Assembly: GCF_018294505.1 (NCBI RefSeq)
Contig: NC_057803.1
Coordinates: 687,922,678 to 687,986,677 of the forward strand
Source: Triticum aestivum
Lineage: Eukaryota > Streptophyta > Magnoliopsida > Poales > Poaceae
DNA: 64,000 nt
Reading direction: 5' to 3'
Each line of letters opens with the position of its first letter. The first letter of the stretch is position 1. Both the position numbers and the translations under genes were made by a program. Below the pieces are notes generated by a model that made no database searches, was not told where the DNA came from, and was given only the letters and a program-made list of their open reading frames with translations. Of this stretch, positions 12,081 through 23,072 are shown in pieces.

Positions 12081-13177
12081 ACCGGAAGCCGGTTTAAAAC
12101 TGCTTCTCCTTTGCAAAAAACAATGATCTTATTGTGGGCACCGTGTTGCATTGTAATAGGCTAGCTGATACTTTTGATGTTGATATGCCTTCGTGCATAA
12201 TTTGCTCTTCCTTTGGGTGATGAACTTTGCAAAGCACTTTCTGCAATAAAAAATCTTCAAGTGCCACCGCGGTTGTACCGTCAGGCGGAATATGATGTCT
12301 GCATACATGAAATCAAAACATCCGATTTTTTTTAAGTATATGACCAAATTTTTGAGATACATAATACTTGCCATCGTTGAGCGTGAAGTTGGCTCGGCCA
12401 ATCTTATAGCAGAGTTTTATAAACCCACACTGTTGGAGGAGATAGCAGCTCCCATATATATATGATACCGGTTTACCATGTAAACCGTACCGGGTTATAA
12501 TAAACACCGTGTTACTCCATAAGAGGATGTTAAAAAAAATCAAACCGGGAAAATAGTCTCCGGATTGAAATGAACCGTGTTCCGTCAATTGACAGTATGA
12601 ACCGGTTGAAAATTTTGTCGGTTTAAAAAACGTAATAAAAAAGAAAGAAGTATCTTTCAAAGAAAAGTGTGAAGCAAATGCAATGACAAAACCGTTTGCA
12701 AAAAAGTTTATTTGAGCTGATCAGATGGCGTTACCATGGACGAACACGACCAAGCTCCCGTTAGGTGTAACTATGGTTCTAGTCAGCCAGGTCCCCAAAT
12801 GAAACCGTGGCATTTATGCCGATCAAGTGGCATGGCAATGGTTCGGGTTCGACCAAGCCCCCAAGTGATTCTGTGGCCTTAGGCCGATCAAGAGGCATGA
12901 CTGGTTCAGACGTGACCAAGTCCTCAAGTGATCTGGTGGCTCTCGCCTATCAAGAGGTATGGTATTGGTTCGGACACGACCAAACCCCCAAGTGATATAA
13001 CATGATGCTTTTAAAAAGCTAACTCAAGGGGTAAACCGGAGGCCGCTTTAGAACAACTCCGTGTAACCACACATGATGTAAAAGAACAGATACCCCGCTT
13101 TAGCTGAGGTTCCGGTTTATTATATTTAATCATAATATATACATCGTCGTAATATGTACATAAGTAGAGCCAATGAC
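12081..13177. other. Spacer between the two convergent genes of the Tat-like element
   Basis: Noncoding stretch between the antisense gene stop (12080) and the integrase C-terminus (13178). It is AT-rich at 12090-12700 with repeated CCGGTTT motifs, then contains the tandem repeat listed separately. No supported gene is visible. Confidence 0.6.
12745..12995. repeat. Degenerate tandem repeat with a 62-65 bp period
   Basis: GACCAAG followed by a C-rich stretch and CAAGTGAT recurs at 12851, 12913 and 12978 with GGTTCGG-like and ATCAAGNGGCATG-like segments between. A more diverged unit begins at 12748. Tat-lineage elements are known for hypervariable tandem repeats in this 3' region. Confidence 0.7.
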
Positions 13178-14346
13178 TCAGGTATAGTAAGGCCGAAGAT
13201 GAGCTATGTTCCACGGCCTGTTGGTCTCCTCCTCTGATGTACGTGAGTCCTTATGATCTCGAATATCGATCAGATAGTATGACCCGTTGTGCAGATTATT
13301 GCTGACCACGAAAGGCCCCTCCCAAGGTGGGGATAGCTTATGCATATCAGTCTGATCTTGGATGAGCCGAAGCACCAAATATCCTTCCTGAAAGGTTCTG
13401 GTTCTGACTCGGCGACTGTGATAACGACGAAGATCCTGTTGGTAAATCGCCGATCGGGCGGCTGCTATGTCACGCTCTTCATCCAACCGGTCCAAAGCAT
13501 CTTGCCGTGTTGTCTCGTTGTCCGCTTCAATATAAGCCGTCACACAAGGGGAATCATGACGGATATCACTGGGGAGAACCGCCTCCGCTCCATAAACCAT
13601 GAAGAAGGTGTGTATCCTGTTGATCTGTTGGGTGTTGTATTGATGCTCCATAACACAGATGGTAATTCTTCTACCCAACAACCCGGTGTTCTCTGCAAAG
13701 GAACCATGAGCCTGGGCTTGATGCCTCTCAAGATCTCTTGATTAGCTCTTTCTGCTTGACCATTGGACTGTGGGTGTGCCACTGATGAAACGTCGAGCCG
13801 GATGTGCTCCCGTCCGCAGAACTCCTTCATGGCACCTTTGGACAAATTGGTACCATTATCTGTGATGATACTGTGTGGAAAACCAAACCGGAAAATCACT
13901 TTTTTAATGAACTGAACCACCGTGGCCGCATCACACTTGCTAACAGGTTCTGCCTCCACCCATTTTGTAAACTTGTCAACCGCCACCAGGAGATTGATCT
14001 TCTTATCTTTGGACCTTTTGAAAGGCCCAACCATATCTAGCCCCCAAGTCGCAAACGACCAAGTAATTGGAATCATTCTCAATTCTTGAGCCGGTACATG
14101 AGCACGTAATGAAAACTTTTGGCAACCATCACATCGTCTGACCAGATCCTCCGCATCAGCATGAGCAGCTAACCAATAGAAGCCATGGCGAAATGCTTTA
14201 GCCACCAGAGATTTTGAACCGGCGTGGTGACCACAATCTCCTTCGTGGATCTCACGCAAAATTTCACGGCCTTCTTCAGGAGACACACAACGTTGAAATG
14301 CTCCTGACACACTGCAATTATGCAACTCGCCGTTGATAATAGTCAT
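13178..14346 (-). pseudogene. gypsy integrase of the Tat-like element
   Basis: Translation of the minus strand gives the integrase zinc finger region (H-H...CDGCQKF), the catalytic core with D-D-E (GLDMVGPF, SIITDNGTN, SNGQAERANQE) and a C-terminal domain ending PWNIAHLRPYYT. A frameshift near 13600 splits core and C-terminus, which overlap in different frames at 13540-13681. Integrase would insert element cDNA into the genome. It is preceded by RNase H sequence in the same polyprotein with a stop near 14365. The 3' end at 13178 is a genuine-looking stop. Confidence 0.9.
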
Positions 14347-15304
14347 GGACTTGGATCGTCGGATTATCTATCGGGCCAGAGTCTCATCCTCTGGTAACTC
14401 GTCCTGGTTCTTGTACGCCGGGTAAGGAAGTGTCCAATCCAGAATAACATGAAGGGCTGCCACCAATTGAGCCTCCGGATCAGGAATAGCCAAATCCGCT
14501 TCACCAGGGATCTTGACCGACGGGTTGTGCAGCACATACAGAAAAACATTGGGCGAGACCGGTTTGCGCTGAGAGCCCAACCGGCTTAAGGCGTCCGCCG
14601 CTTCATTTTTCCGCCGGTCCACGTGGTCCACCTGATAGCCTTTGAAATGACCTGCAACAATATCCACCTCACGACGATATGCTGCCATGAGTGGGTCCTT
14701 GGAGTCCCAAGTGCCAGACACTTGCTGAGCCACGAGGTCTGAGTCACTGAAGCACTTAAATCAACTTAGATTCATCTCCTTAGCCATCCGGAGACCATGG
14801 AGCAAGGCTTCATACTCAGCTGCATTGTTAGTACAAGGGAACATTAAGCGGAGAACATAACAAAACTTATCACCTCGTGGGGAAGTTAATACGACTCCAG
14901 CCCCGAGCCTTCTAATTGCCTGGATCCGTCAAAATGGATGGTCCAATATGTGTGATCCGGCTTTTCTTCAGGTGTTGCATTTCCGTCCAATCATTGATAA
15001 AATCAACAAGTGCTCGAGACTTAACCGTCGTCCGACGCACATACTTCAAATCGTGCGGCCCAAGTTCTATAGCCCACTTGGCAATCCAGCCAGTTGCTTC
15101 CCGGTTCCGGATGATATCCTCCAAAGGAGCAGAACTGACCACCGTGATTGGATGCCCTTGGAAGTATTGTTTAAGCTTCCGGCTTGCCATAAAAACTCCA
15201 TACACCAGCTTCTGCCAATGCGGATACCTTTGCTTGGACTCGATGAGTACCTCGCTGATATAATAGACCGGACATTGAACTGGATGCTCCTTACCTACCT
15301 CCTT
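14347..15304 (-). pseudogene. Tandem RNase H domains of the Tat-like pol
   Basis: The right half (about 14930-15300) is the standard gypsy RNase H, with YPHWQKLVYG-type sequence and DFINDWTE. The left half (about 14370-14920) is a second RNase H beginning HFDGSRQLEGSG, with NNAAEYEALLHGL and VDHVDRRKNEAADALSR, giving the D-E-D-type catalytic residues. A second, archaeal-like RNase H next to the first is a known feature of the Tat lineage. Breaks: a frameshift near 14905, a TGA near 14760 (after KEMNLS) and a stop near 14365. Confidence 0.8.
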
Positions 15305-15605
15305 TCACTCCACCACACATGCGCCAGGTGCCGTTTTTCTTAAGGACCAGCACCGGATTGGCAAGCCACTCAGGGTGAAAAAATTCAACAATAAAGCCAG
15401 CTGCTAAGAGCCTGGCTACCTCTTCTCCAATTGCCTTACGTCTTTCTTCGTTAAACCGGCAGAGGAACTGTTTCACCGGTTTGTATTTAGGATCCACATT
15501 AAGGGTGTGCTCAGCGAGTTGCCTCGGTACACCTGGCATGTCAGAGGGCTTCCATGCAAAAATGTCTCGATTCTCACGGATGAACTTGATGAGCGCGCTT
15601 TCCTA
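15305..15605 (-). pseudogene. Reverse transcriptase remnant lacking the catalytic core
   Basis: The N-terminal RT fingers are recognisable (NRDIFAWKPSDMPGV, AAGFIVEFFHPEWLANPV, KKNGTWRMC). After WRMC the sequence jumps to the RT/RNase H linker (KEHPVQCPVYYISEV). The palm with the YxDD motif is missing; by family comparison from memory about 0.9 kb is lost. A TGA lies at 15305-15307, and a TAG near 15605 separates it from protease. Reverse transcription from this copy is impossible. Confidence 0.85.
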
Positions 15606-17111
15606 TTTCGGATCCAAATTAGCACTGATGCTGTACTGCTTGGACGAATCGCCAGGTACAAAGTCAACAAGCTTAGTTTCTGCTGCCGATTTGAACTTCA
15701 GGGCCGGATCATGCTCCGTAGTTGGCTTCTTTAATGGAGTCATGTCCGCCGGATCAACATTGTCCTTATAATACTTCAGCTCCTCGGTGGCACAAACCGA
15801 CTCTGCATAGGTCGCATCTCCTTCCTCGCACTCCAAAGCGATTTTGCGGCTTTCGTGAACCATTATTGTCCCCTTGTGACCCGGCATCTTGAGCTGCAAA
15901 TACACATAATAGGGCCGTGCCATAAACTTGGCGTAGGCTGGTCGCCCAAACAGGGCGTGATATGGACTTTGGATTTTCACCACTTCAAACGTCAATGTCT
16001 CCGACCTGGAATCATGATCATCCCCAAAGGCCACTTCTAGAGCTATCTTACCAACAGGATATGCTGATCTACTAGGTACTACACCGTGGAACACCGTATT
16101 AGACGGTTTGAGATTTTTATCTGTTAGTCTCATACGATGGAAGGTCTCATAGTACAAGATATTAATGCTGCTCCCTCCATCCATGAGCACCTTGGTGAAC
16201 TTGTAACCTCCCACCTGAGGCGCCACCACCAGAGCCAACTGGCCCGGATTATCAACCTGGGGAGGGTGATCCTCTCTGCTCCATATGATTGGCTGTTCAG
16301 ACCAACGTAGATAACGGGGTATGGCCGGTTCAACAGAGTTGACCGCCCGCCTCTGAACCTTCTGGTCTCGCTTGTCCAAGCTAGTGGTGAAGACATGGTA
16401 CTGCCCACTACTCAACTGCTTTGGGTTACTCTGGTAACCTGACTGTTGCTGCTGTTGGTTGTAACCATCCTGGTTGTTCTGACTATTTTGACCATTATGT
16501 CCGCCCGGATTACCATTAAATCCTGAACCGGAATTTCCTCCACCGTAACCCGGCCCGGATCCTGAGCCACCGCCGGAGCCATGATCATACCGGAAAGCAT
16601 TAGAATTCTTGAACTCCTGCATAATGAAGCAATCCTTCCAAAGGTGGTTTGCTGGCGCCTCCTTCGTCCCATGTCTTGGACAGGGCTGGCTTAGCAGATA
16701 GTTTAGGCGGTCCGGGTTAGGGTTGGGTGCCCCATTGCGATTTTTCGGTTTACCCTTGCGTCGCTGGCCATTGTCCTGTGTGTTGGTATTAGCCACAAAG
16801 TCCATGTTACCATCCGCTTTACGCTTGCCTCCACCACCATTGCCTGTCCAGTGATGCTGCTGACCTTTGGAGTTGTTGTTCCTCTTTCCCTTCCCTGTCT
16901 TGTCATCATCAGATTCGGGATCCTTGGTACTATCAGAATCAGCATATTTCACCAAAGCGGCCATGAGGGTCCCCATGTCAGTGCAATGATGCTTCATCCG
17001 TCCCAACTTCAGCTTTAGGGGCCCAAACCGACAGTTGCCTTCTAGGGTCAATACTGCAGTGTCAGCGTTGATGCGGTCTGGTGAGTGCAACACTTGTGAA
17101 ACCCGACGCAC
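15606..17111 (-). pseudogene. gag C-terminus and aspartic protease of the Tat-like element
   Basis: A 502-codon open stretch. It contains a charged linker, a zinc-binding-like CPRH...NHLWKDC segment (residues 144-161), a Gly/Asn/Gln-rich low-complexity region (about 178-235), and the retropepsin-like domain with active site MDGGSSINIL (Asp at residue 311). The D-G-G form, in place of D-S/T-G, is usual in the Tat lineage. The frame ends at a TAG directly before the RT N-terminus, where related elements read through in frame. It would process the Gag-Pol polyprotein. Confidence 0.85.
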
Positions 17112-18676
17112 TCAATGAGTCGTTGACTCTCCTTCCTCCTGGACGCAGGCAGCTAAGTCCACTATCGACATAGGCTGTTTACATGTATCCTTGAAATTGC
17201 TGATAATCGGGCTCATAATTGGGCCCATGAACTGATAGAATTAGCCGGCAAGCTTTTTAACCAAGTACGGGCCGCTCCTTCAAGCAACATGGTAAAGTAT
17301 TTCGCACACGCCGCGTCGTCCACATCAAGCATCTCCATGGCCATCTCATAGCTCTCCACCCATGTCTCTGGAGGTTGATCCGCCGTGTAATTTGGTACCT
17401 TGCGCGGGCCTTTGAAATCCTTGGGAAGGCGCACATTGCGTAAAGCGGGGATAATGCAAGGCACCCCCAAAGAACTAGAAGTAACACCAGGTTCGATCGA
17501 GATAGTTGGACGAACCGGCGTGAGCTGCCGAGCCTGATGCTGTGCCGCTAACTCGGCCTCCCTGTGCGCTCGGGCCCGGTCCACCACTTCCTGAGCGTTA
17601 TCAGCACCACCCGCTGGGTTGTTGCCACGGGGTGCTCCATGTTGTTCATTACTCGACACTGCCGGTTCATCCATATGTCTGCTATAGCTCCGGCTTGGAC
17701 GGGGGGTAGAGTGGATCCGATCGCGGCTGTACGAGTACGCTTCCTGTTGGACCAAAGCTGTCCTCAGAAGCTCCTTGACCCGTGCGTCTCTACTGCCTGC
17801 GGCGAGTCACCTTCAATTGGAATGGCCTCCAGCCGTGCAGCAGCGGCAAAGGGATTGTCCATCGGGTTGGAGTAGTGACCCGGAGGTGTTAAAACAGCCT
17901 GAGGTATAACGGTGTTTTGACGAGGCGGGTCCATCTGACAAGGCTGAACCGGTGCACCGGTCCCACGAGCTTTCGCCCGGTTTCCCTCCAGTGGGTTGCT
18001 GGTTCTTGCTCCTGGAGTGTTGAAAAGGTCTCTAGCCTCGAAAACCGGAGGCAAACGGGATCGGTGCTTCCTCCTCATGACTTCCTGCGACGCGCTCTGG
18101 TCCAACATGAGCCTGTAGGCCTATGCGTCTAAAGCGGCCCGCTCTGTGGCCATCCTGGTGTCCTCAGCTGCCAGATCCGCCTTGGCCTGGGTGATCTGTT
18201 CCTTTATCTTTGCAATCTCCGTGTTGTGGACGTCCTGATCCGCCGGGTTAGCTTCCGCCATAAGCACAACCAATGCATCAAATAGCTTTGATAGAACTTG
18301 AGCCGGCGGGCGCACAGGGCCTCCTGCCCCGGCAGCCGTCGCCGCTGCTGAACCGGAGGTTGTTGCCGCAGCGGTCGAAGAATGAAGCGCTGCTTGTGTG
18401 CCAGCCATGAATATTCCAACCTAGTTGGGCAGATCAGAGGGGTCCGGAATACTGTCGCCATCGGAACAGCCCCCAATCCGGCCGTCTTGTAGCTGATAAA
18501 GAGATTCGGTTTCTCCGGTCGATGACTCGTCATCGGAACAAACGATGGTATCGCCGCGAGATTCCGATCCATCCTCATAACTTCCTCCATGGATGACTCT
18601 CACGAAGGCACGCTTCATGGCCGGTTTAACCCGGGCGGATCGCGCACGCTGAGCCATCTCGACGAGGTCGGTGCAG
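17112..18676 (-). pseudogene. gag of the Tat-like element (broken)
   Basis: A coding-like stretch in several frames. It includes an upstream acidic segment (MAQRARSARVKPAMKRA...), a possible internal start MAGTQAALHSS at 18408, and a gag core at 17213-17755 (ESYEMAMEML, GAARTWLKSLPANS). Breaks: a TAG near 18420, a TAG at 18121-18123, a frameshift near 17797, and a loss of frame around 17213. Gag would form the particle shell. Solo-LTR insertion at 18677-20108 separates it from its leader at 20104-20326. Confidence 0.8.
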
Positions 18677-18681
18677 ATGTC

Positions 18682-20103
18682 TGATAACCCACAAGTATAG
18701 GGGATCGCAACAGTTTTCGAGGGTAGAGTATTCAACCCAAATTTGTTGATTCAACACAAGGGGAGCCAAAGAATATTCTCAAGTATTAGCAGCTGAGTTG
18801 TCAATTCAAGCACACCTAGAAACTTAGTATCTGCAGCAAAGTGTTTAGTAGCAAAGTAATATGATAGTGGTGGTAACGGTAACAAAGTAAAGACAGCAAA
18901 AGTAATGTTTTTGGTATTTTTGTAGTGATTGTAACAGTAGCTACGGAGAAGTAAATAAGCGTAAACCAGTATCTGGAAAACTCGTAGGCACCAGATCAAT
19001 GATGGATAATTATGCCGGATGTGGTTCATCATGTAACAGTCATAACATAGGGTGACACAGAACTAGCTCTAGTTCATCAATATAATGTAGGCATGTATTC
19101 CGTAAATAGTCATACGTGCTTATGGAAAAGAACTTGCATGACATATTTTGTCCTACCCTCCCGTGGCAGCGGGGTCCTATTGGAAACTAAGGGATATTAA
19201 GGCCTCCTTTTAATAGAGAACCGGAACAAAGCATTAACACATAGTGAATACATGAACTCCTCAAACAATGGTCATCATCGGGAGCGGTCCCGATTATTGT
19301 CACTTCGGGGTTGCCGGATCATAACACATAGTAGGTGACTATAGACTTGCAAGATAGGATCTAGAACTCACATATATTCATGAAAACATAATAGGTTCAG
19401 ATCTGAAATCATGGCACTCGGGCCCTAGTGACAAGCATTAAGCATAGCAAAGTCATAGCAACATCAATCTCAGAACATAGTGGATACTAGGGATCAAACC
19501 CTAACAAAACTAACTCGATTACATGATAAATCTCATCCAACCCATCACCGTCCAGCAAGCCTATGATGCAATTACTCACGCACGGCGGTGAGCATCATGA
19601 AATTGGTGATGGAGGATGGTTGATGATGACGACGGCGATGAATCCCCCCTCCGGAGCCCCGAACGGACTCCAAATCAGCCCTCCCGAGAGAGATTAGGGC
19701 TTGTCGGCGGCTCCGTATCGTAAAACGCGATGAAACTTTCTCTCTGATTTTTTTCTCCTTGAAAGCCAATATATGGAGTTGGAGTTGGCGTCGGAGGGCC
19801 ACCAGGGGGCCCACGAGGTAGGGGGGCGCGCCCAGGGGGGAGGGGCGCGCCCCCCACCCTCGTGGACAGGGTGTGGGCCCCCTGGTCTTCATCTTTGGCG
19901 AGGATTTTTTATTATTTATTCTAAGATATTCCGTGGAGTTTCAGGTCATTCCGAGAACTTTTGTTTTCTGCACATAAAACAACACCATGGCAATTCTGCT
20001 GAAAACAGCGTCAGTCCGGGTTAGTTCCATTCAAATCATACAAGTTAGAGTCCAAAACAAGGGCAAAAGTGTTTGGAAAAGTAGATACGACGGAGACGTA
20101 TCA
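18682..20103 (-). mobile_element. Solo LTR inserted in the gag leader of the Tat-like element
   Basis: 1,422 bp. On the minus strand it starts TGATACGTCTCCGTCG and ends GTGGGTTATCA. Perfect 5-bp duplications ATGTC flank it (18677-18681 and 20104-20108). No PBS, gag or second LTR is present, so this is a solo LTR left by LTR-LTR recombination. Its terminus resembles the LTR termini of the Athila-type elements at 23073 and 39387, which suggests a related gypsy family. Reading frames that cross its edges are chance fusions. Confidence 0.88.
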
Positions 20104-20326
20104 ATGTCCGGCTCAGGGCCCGGTTCACGATCTTGCCAATGAAAACGTGAATGCCACCAAAGGGGACCCGGTACCTGTACTCAACTGAGCCGGCCTGGGG
20201 GCCCCAGCCTGCGTCGTTGATGTAGAGCTTGCCGCGACGACTCTTAGTCATCCGGCCTACAGCATAGCCCTCGAGTCCTTTAAAGCGGCCCTCCAAGAAT
20301 CTGAAACCATCGTGCGATAGCCCCAT
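20104..20326 (-). pseudogene. N-terminal leader of the Tat-like gag
   Basis: An open frame beginning MGLSHDGFRFLEGRF, whose ATG (20324-20326) overlaps the PBS. It continues through KLYINDAGWGPQ and YRYRVPFGG to the solo LTR, beyond which the frame resumes as CTDLVEMAQRARS. It appears to be the true N-terminus of the Gag polyprotein. The role of this leader domain is unknown to me. Confidence 0.65.
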
Positions 20327-20337
20327 GGTGGGCGCCA
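20321..20337 (-). other. Primer binding site of the Tat-like element (tRNA-Lys type)
   Basis: The minus strand reads TGGCGCCCACCATGGGG, two bases from the 5' LTR. It is complementary to the 3' end of plant tRNA-Lys with one mismatch. It fixes the minus orientation and the identity of 20340-20851 as the 5' LTR. Confidence 0.88.
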
Positions 20338-20339
20338 AC

Positions 20340-20851
20340 TGTCGTGGTTTTGTCACGGTAGATGTCCTAGAGAAAGGACTTAGTCATGGAGCCATCGCGA
20401 CGGGTTAGCTTGAAGGGGTTAAAGCGGACACAGGGACGCAAGAGAGTTTATACTAGTTCGGCCCTTTCGATGAAGCTAAAATCCTACGTCTAGTTGTGAT
20501 GGAATTGATGGGGTTTCGATGACTAGGGAGCAAACAAGCTTCGCCTATGTCTCGAGTTGTTGTCTGTTGTCCTTGAACCGCCGCCGGGTCGTCCCCTTAT
20601 ATACAAGGGCGACGCCCGTCGGTTCACAGAGTCCCAACACCGGTCAACATTCGTATGCAGATTGGTCTCTCCTTATTCCTAACTTACAATACAAGCTTAT
20701 ATACAAATGCCGGTTTACAGCTACAAGTCTTGAACCGACTACGGGCCTTAGGCCCTCATCTGCCTTCTTGGGCTTTAGCACTCTTGAACTACTGATGAAG
20801 TTGACCCGGCCCAGATAGGCCGGTTTACGCCCAGCAGTAATATCCCCAACA
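20340..20851 (-). repeat. 5' LTR of the Tat-like element
   Basis: 512 bp, starting TGTCGTGGTTTTGTCACG and ending ATATCCCCAACA, next to the PBS and followed by TSD GATAC (20852-20856). Confidence 0.95.
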
Positions 20852-20856
20852 GATAC

Positions 20857-21647
20857 CCATGTTGGCTCCCACATGCTCCTTGATGATCTCATTGGATGAA
20901 CCACGATGTCGAGGATTCAATCAATCCCGTATACAATTCCCTTTGTCAATCGGTACGTTACTTGCCCGAGACCCGATCGTCGGTATCCCAATACCTTGTT
21001 CAATCTCGTTGCCGGCAAGTCACTTTACTCGTACCGTAATGCATGATCCCATGATCAACCACTTGGTCAGGTTGAGCTCATTATGATTATGCATTACCGA
21101 GTGGGCCCAGAGATACCTCTCCGTCATACGAAGTGACAAATCCTAGTCTCGATTCGTGCCAACCCAATAGACACTTTCGGAGATACCCGTAGTGTACCTT
21201 TATAGTCACCCAGTTATGTTGTGACGTTTGGCACACCCAAAGCACTCCTACGGTATCCGGGAGTTGCACAATCTCATGGTCTAAGGAAATGATACTTGAC
21301 ATTCGGAAAAGCTCTAGCAAACGAACTACACGATCTTTAAGCTATGCTTAGGATTGGGTCTTGTCCATCACATCATTCTCCTAATGATGTGATCCCGTTA
21401 TCAATGACATCCAATGTCCATAGTCAGGAAACCATGACTATCTTTTGATCAACGAGCTAGTCAACTAGAGGCTCACTAGGGACGTGTTGTGGTCTAATTT
21501 TTTAGTCTATCATGACTAGGGATGTATTCACACATGTATTACGATTTCCAAATAACACAATTATAGCATGAACAATAAACAATTATCATGAACAAAGAAA
21601 TATAATAATAACCATTTTATTATTGCCTCTAGGGCATATTTCCAACA
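20857..21647 (-). repeat. Angela-type 5' LTR, 5' portion (U3 side)
   Basis: 791 bp continuing the LTR interrupted at 7004. It ends on the plus strand with GGGCATATTTCCAACA, the complement of the TGTTGGAAATATGCCC start of Angela LTRs. Confidence 0.93.
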
Positions 21648-22890
21648 ATGAGGCGTCCATGGTGGCCAGAGCCGAGGTGGATGACGAAGTAGCGGTCCCG
21701 TGGCTGAAGACAAACGGCGACAACACTGGTAACATGCGAGGCCAGAGGGCGCGACGGTGCTGAACTTGACAATTCCGGCGAGGCCGGCAGGGGCGCAGCG
21801 CAGGAGGGGCGGAGGCCAGCTTGCTGATGAGGCGGCCATGCCTCAGCAAGGGCCGGCAGGAGGTGCAGCAGCAAGCACAGCCGCAGCTATAGCGAGGCAG
21901 CGGCGCCATGGTGGGCTCGCGGTGGAGGCAGGGAAAGAGCCGCGCGGGGGAGGAGGAGCTGGTGGCGCTAGAAGAGCAGCAGCAGAGCAGCTCACGAGCG
22001 GAGGCTGCTGCTCGCCAGAGTTGATGTCCAGCGCGGCGGCAAAGACTTGCGGGCATCCATGGCGGGGCAAGCCAGGGGTGCTCATTGGAGGAGCTCAGGA
22101 CGGAGATCGGGAACGAGGAGGAGAATGAATCAGGCGTGGGGCTCTTGCAGTGCCCTTCCCTCGATGCGTGTCTAGCGGCGCCAGGAGGAAGGAGGGGTTC
22201 GAGAGGGGGAGGTGAGATGGGATCGAGCCAAAGCTCTCCCTGGTGGCGCGAGGGGAGAGCAGAGGGAGGATGAGATCGGGTAGGGTTTGGAGGAGTTAGG
22301 TGGGCTGGTGCTGGATGGGCCTATAGGCCGACTGAGCTAATGGGCCGGCTGGGTGGCCGAGGCCCAGGTAGTTGCTGCTGCTGCTTTTCTATTTCTTCAG
22401 ACAGAAAAACAAAAAAGAAAGAGTAGGAAAAAAAAGGAGAGGAGCTAGAGAAATATAAAAATATACTCGTGATCCTAAAAATGTGCTCTATTTAACAAAA
22501 TTAGTTTGGAGATTTTTAAAGGAAGTAAAAATAATTAAAGTTTGAATTTTGAACCATTTTAAACCCTAACCAAAACAATTTCAATAGAGATGAAATTTGA
22601 CATAGAGGCTAGGTGCATGGTGTTAGAATATTGAGGCAAAGATGAACATTAAAAGAGAAGGGAACGTGACACTTGCCAAAAGAAGGAAGTAGAGGGAAGG
22701 AGAAGGTGATGAAGCAAGATTCATGCATGGAACATGCAACAACTTAATATGTATGAAAAACACACAATGCACATGATGACATGATGAAATGCAACATGAT
22801 GCAATGATGAATGCAAAGAACCAAACAAATCACACGACGAAACCCGGAAACCCTGGGAGGCATCTGAAGCTCCGGTCCTGGGGCATTACA
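21648..22890 (-). repeat. LARD LTR copy 1, partial
   Basis: Aligns with 37958-39204 and about 53581-54832. The rest of this LTR lies beyond the Angela element, outside the window to the left. Terminus GGGGCATTACA at 22880-22890. Confidence 0.9.
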
Positions 22891-23072
22891 ACACTCCACC
22901 ACTACGAGAGGATCTCGTCCCAAGATCTAGGATGGCACTGGAGGGAAAAGGAAGAGGAAGATAAGAGATAAAACCAAGTTGCTTCTTTGACAAGCGAGTG
23001 AAACCAAAGAAACTTTAGAGGTTGAACAAATTTGAAAGAAAGAATACAACGAAGATGAACAAAGTTGAGAAC
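22891..23072 (-). other. LARD internal domain, copy 1, 3' end
   Basis: 182 bp between the LTR and the Athila-type insertion, identical in layout to 39205-39386. It would include the polypurine tract (GTGGTGGAGTG on minus), which is weak. AGAAC at 23068-23072 is the left TSD. Confidence 0.75.

Larger units (their letters stand above)
7005..20851 (-). mobile_element. Tat/Ogre-lineage-like Ty3-gypsy retrotransposon, nearly complete, with antisense gene
   Basis: A 13,847-bp element bounded by two 512-bp LTRs and a perfect GATAC TSD. The order on the minus strand is 5' LTR (20340-20851), Lys-tRNA PBS, gag leader interrupted by a solo LTR, gag, protease (DGG active site), RT remnant, RNase H, a second RNase H, integrase, a minisatellite spacer, an antisense gene on the plus strand, and the 3' LTR (7005-7516). 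The DGG protease, the duplicated RNase H, the extra gene between integrase and 3' LTR, and tandem repeats in the 3' region are hallmarks of the Tat/Ogre lineage. RT lacks its catalytic core and gag-pol has many stops and frameshifts, so it is inactive. The CCGGTTTAA motif recurs throughout it and not in its neighbours. Confidence 0.93.
2904..21647 (-). mobile_element. Angela/BARE/WIS-type Ty1-copia retrotransposon, 5' part, nested and degraded
   Basis: The element reads right to left: 5' LTR (20857-21647 plus 6057-7004), PBS (6043-6055), untranslated leader, gag-protease, GAG-pre-integrase and integrase. It is cut at 2904 by the retrotransposon at 1-2903, so reverse transcriptase, RNase H and the 3' LTR must lie left of the window. 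The 5' terminus is TGTTGGAAATATGCCC (minus strand, ending at 21647) and the LTR 3' end is CGTTCCCCAA, both as in the Angela/BARE LTR. The LTR is 1,739 bp once the Tat-like insertion at 7005-20851 is removed. The flank at 21648-21652 is ATGAG, inside a LARD LTR whose intact copies show the uninterrupted site. Several stops and frameshifts show it is inactive. Confidence 0.92.

Noticed and set aside
18421..18735. A 104-codon frame starting in the solo LTR and entering gag
   Set aside because: Its first 18 or so codons are LTR sequence; it is a chance fusion created by the insertion.
18682..20103. Interpreting the TGATA...TATCA ends as a DNA transposon with inverted ends
   Set aside because: The 5-bp TSD, TG/CA ends, length and similarity of the terminus to nearby gypsy LTRs fit a solo LTR better.
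21757..22128. Ala/Gly-rich frames in the GC-rich LARD LTR segments (also near 37865-38589 and 53481-54217)
   Set aside because: Open in several frames on both strands because of GC content and present in all LTR copies; the LARD is noncoding.
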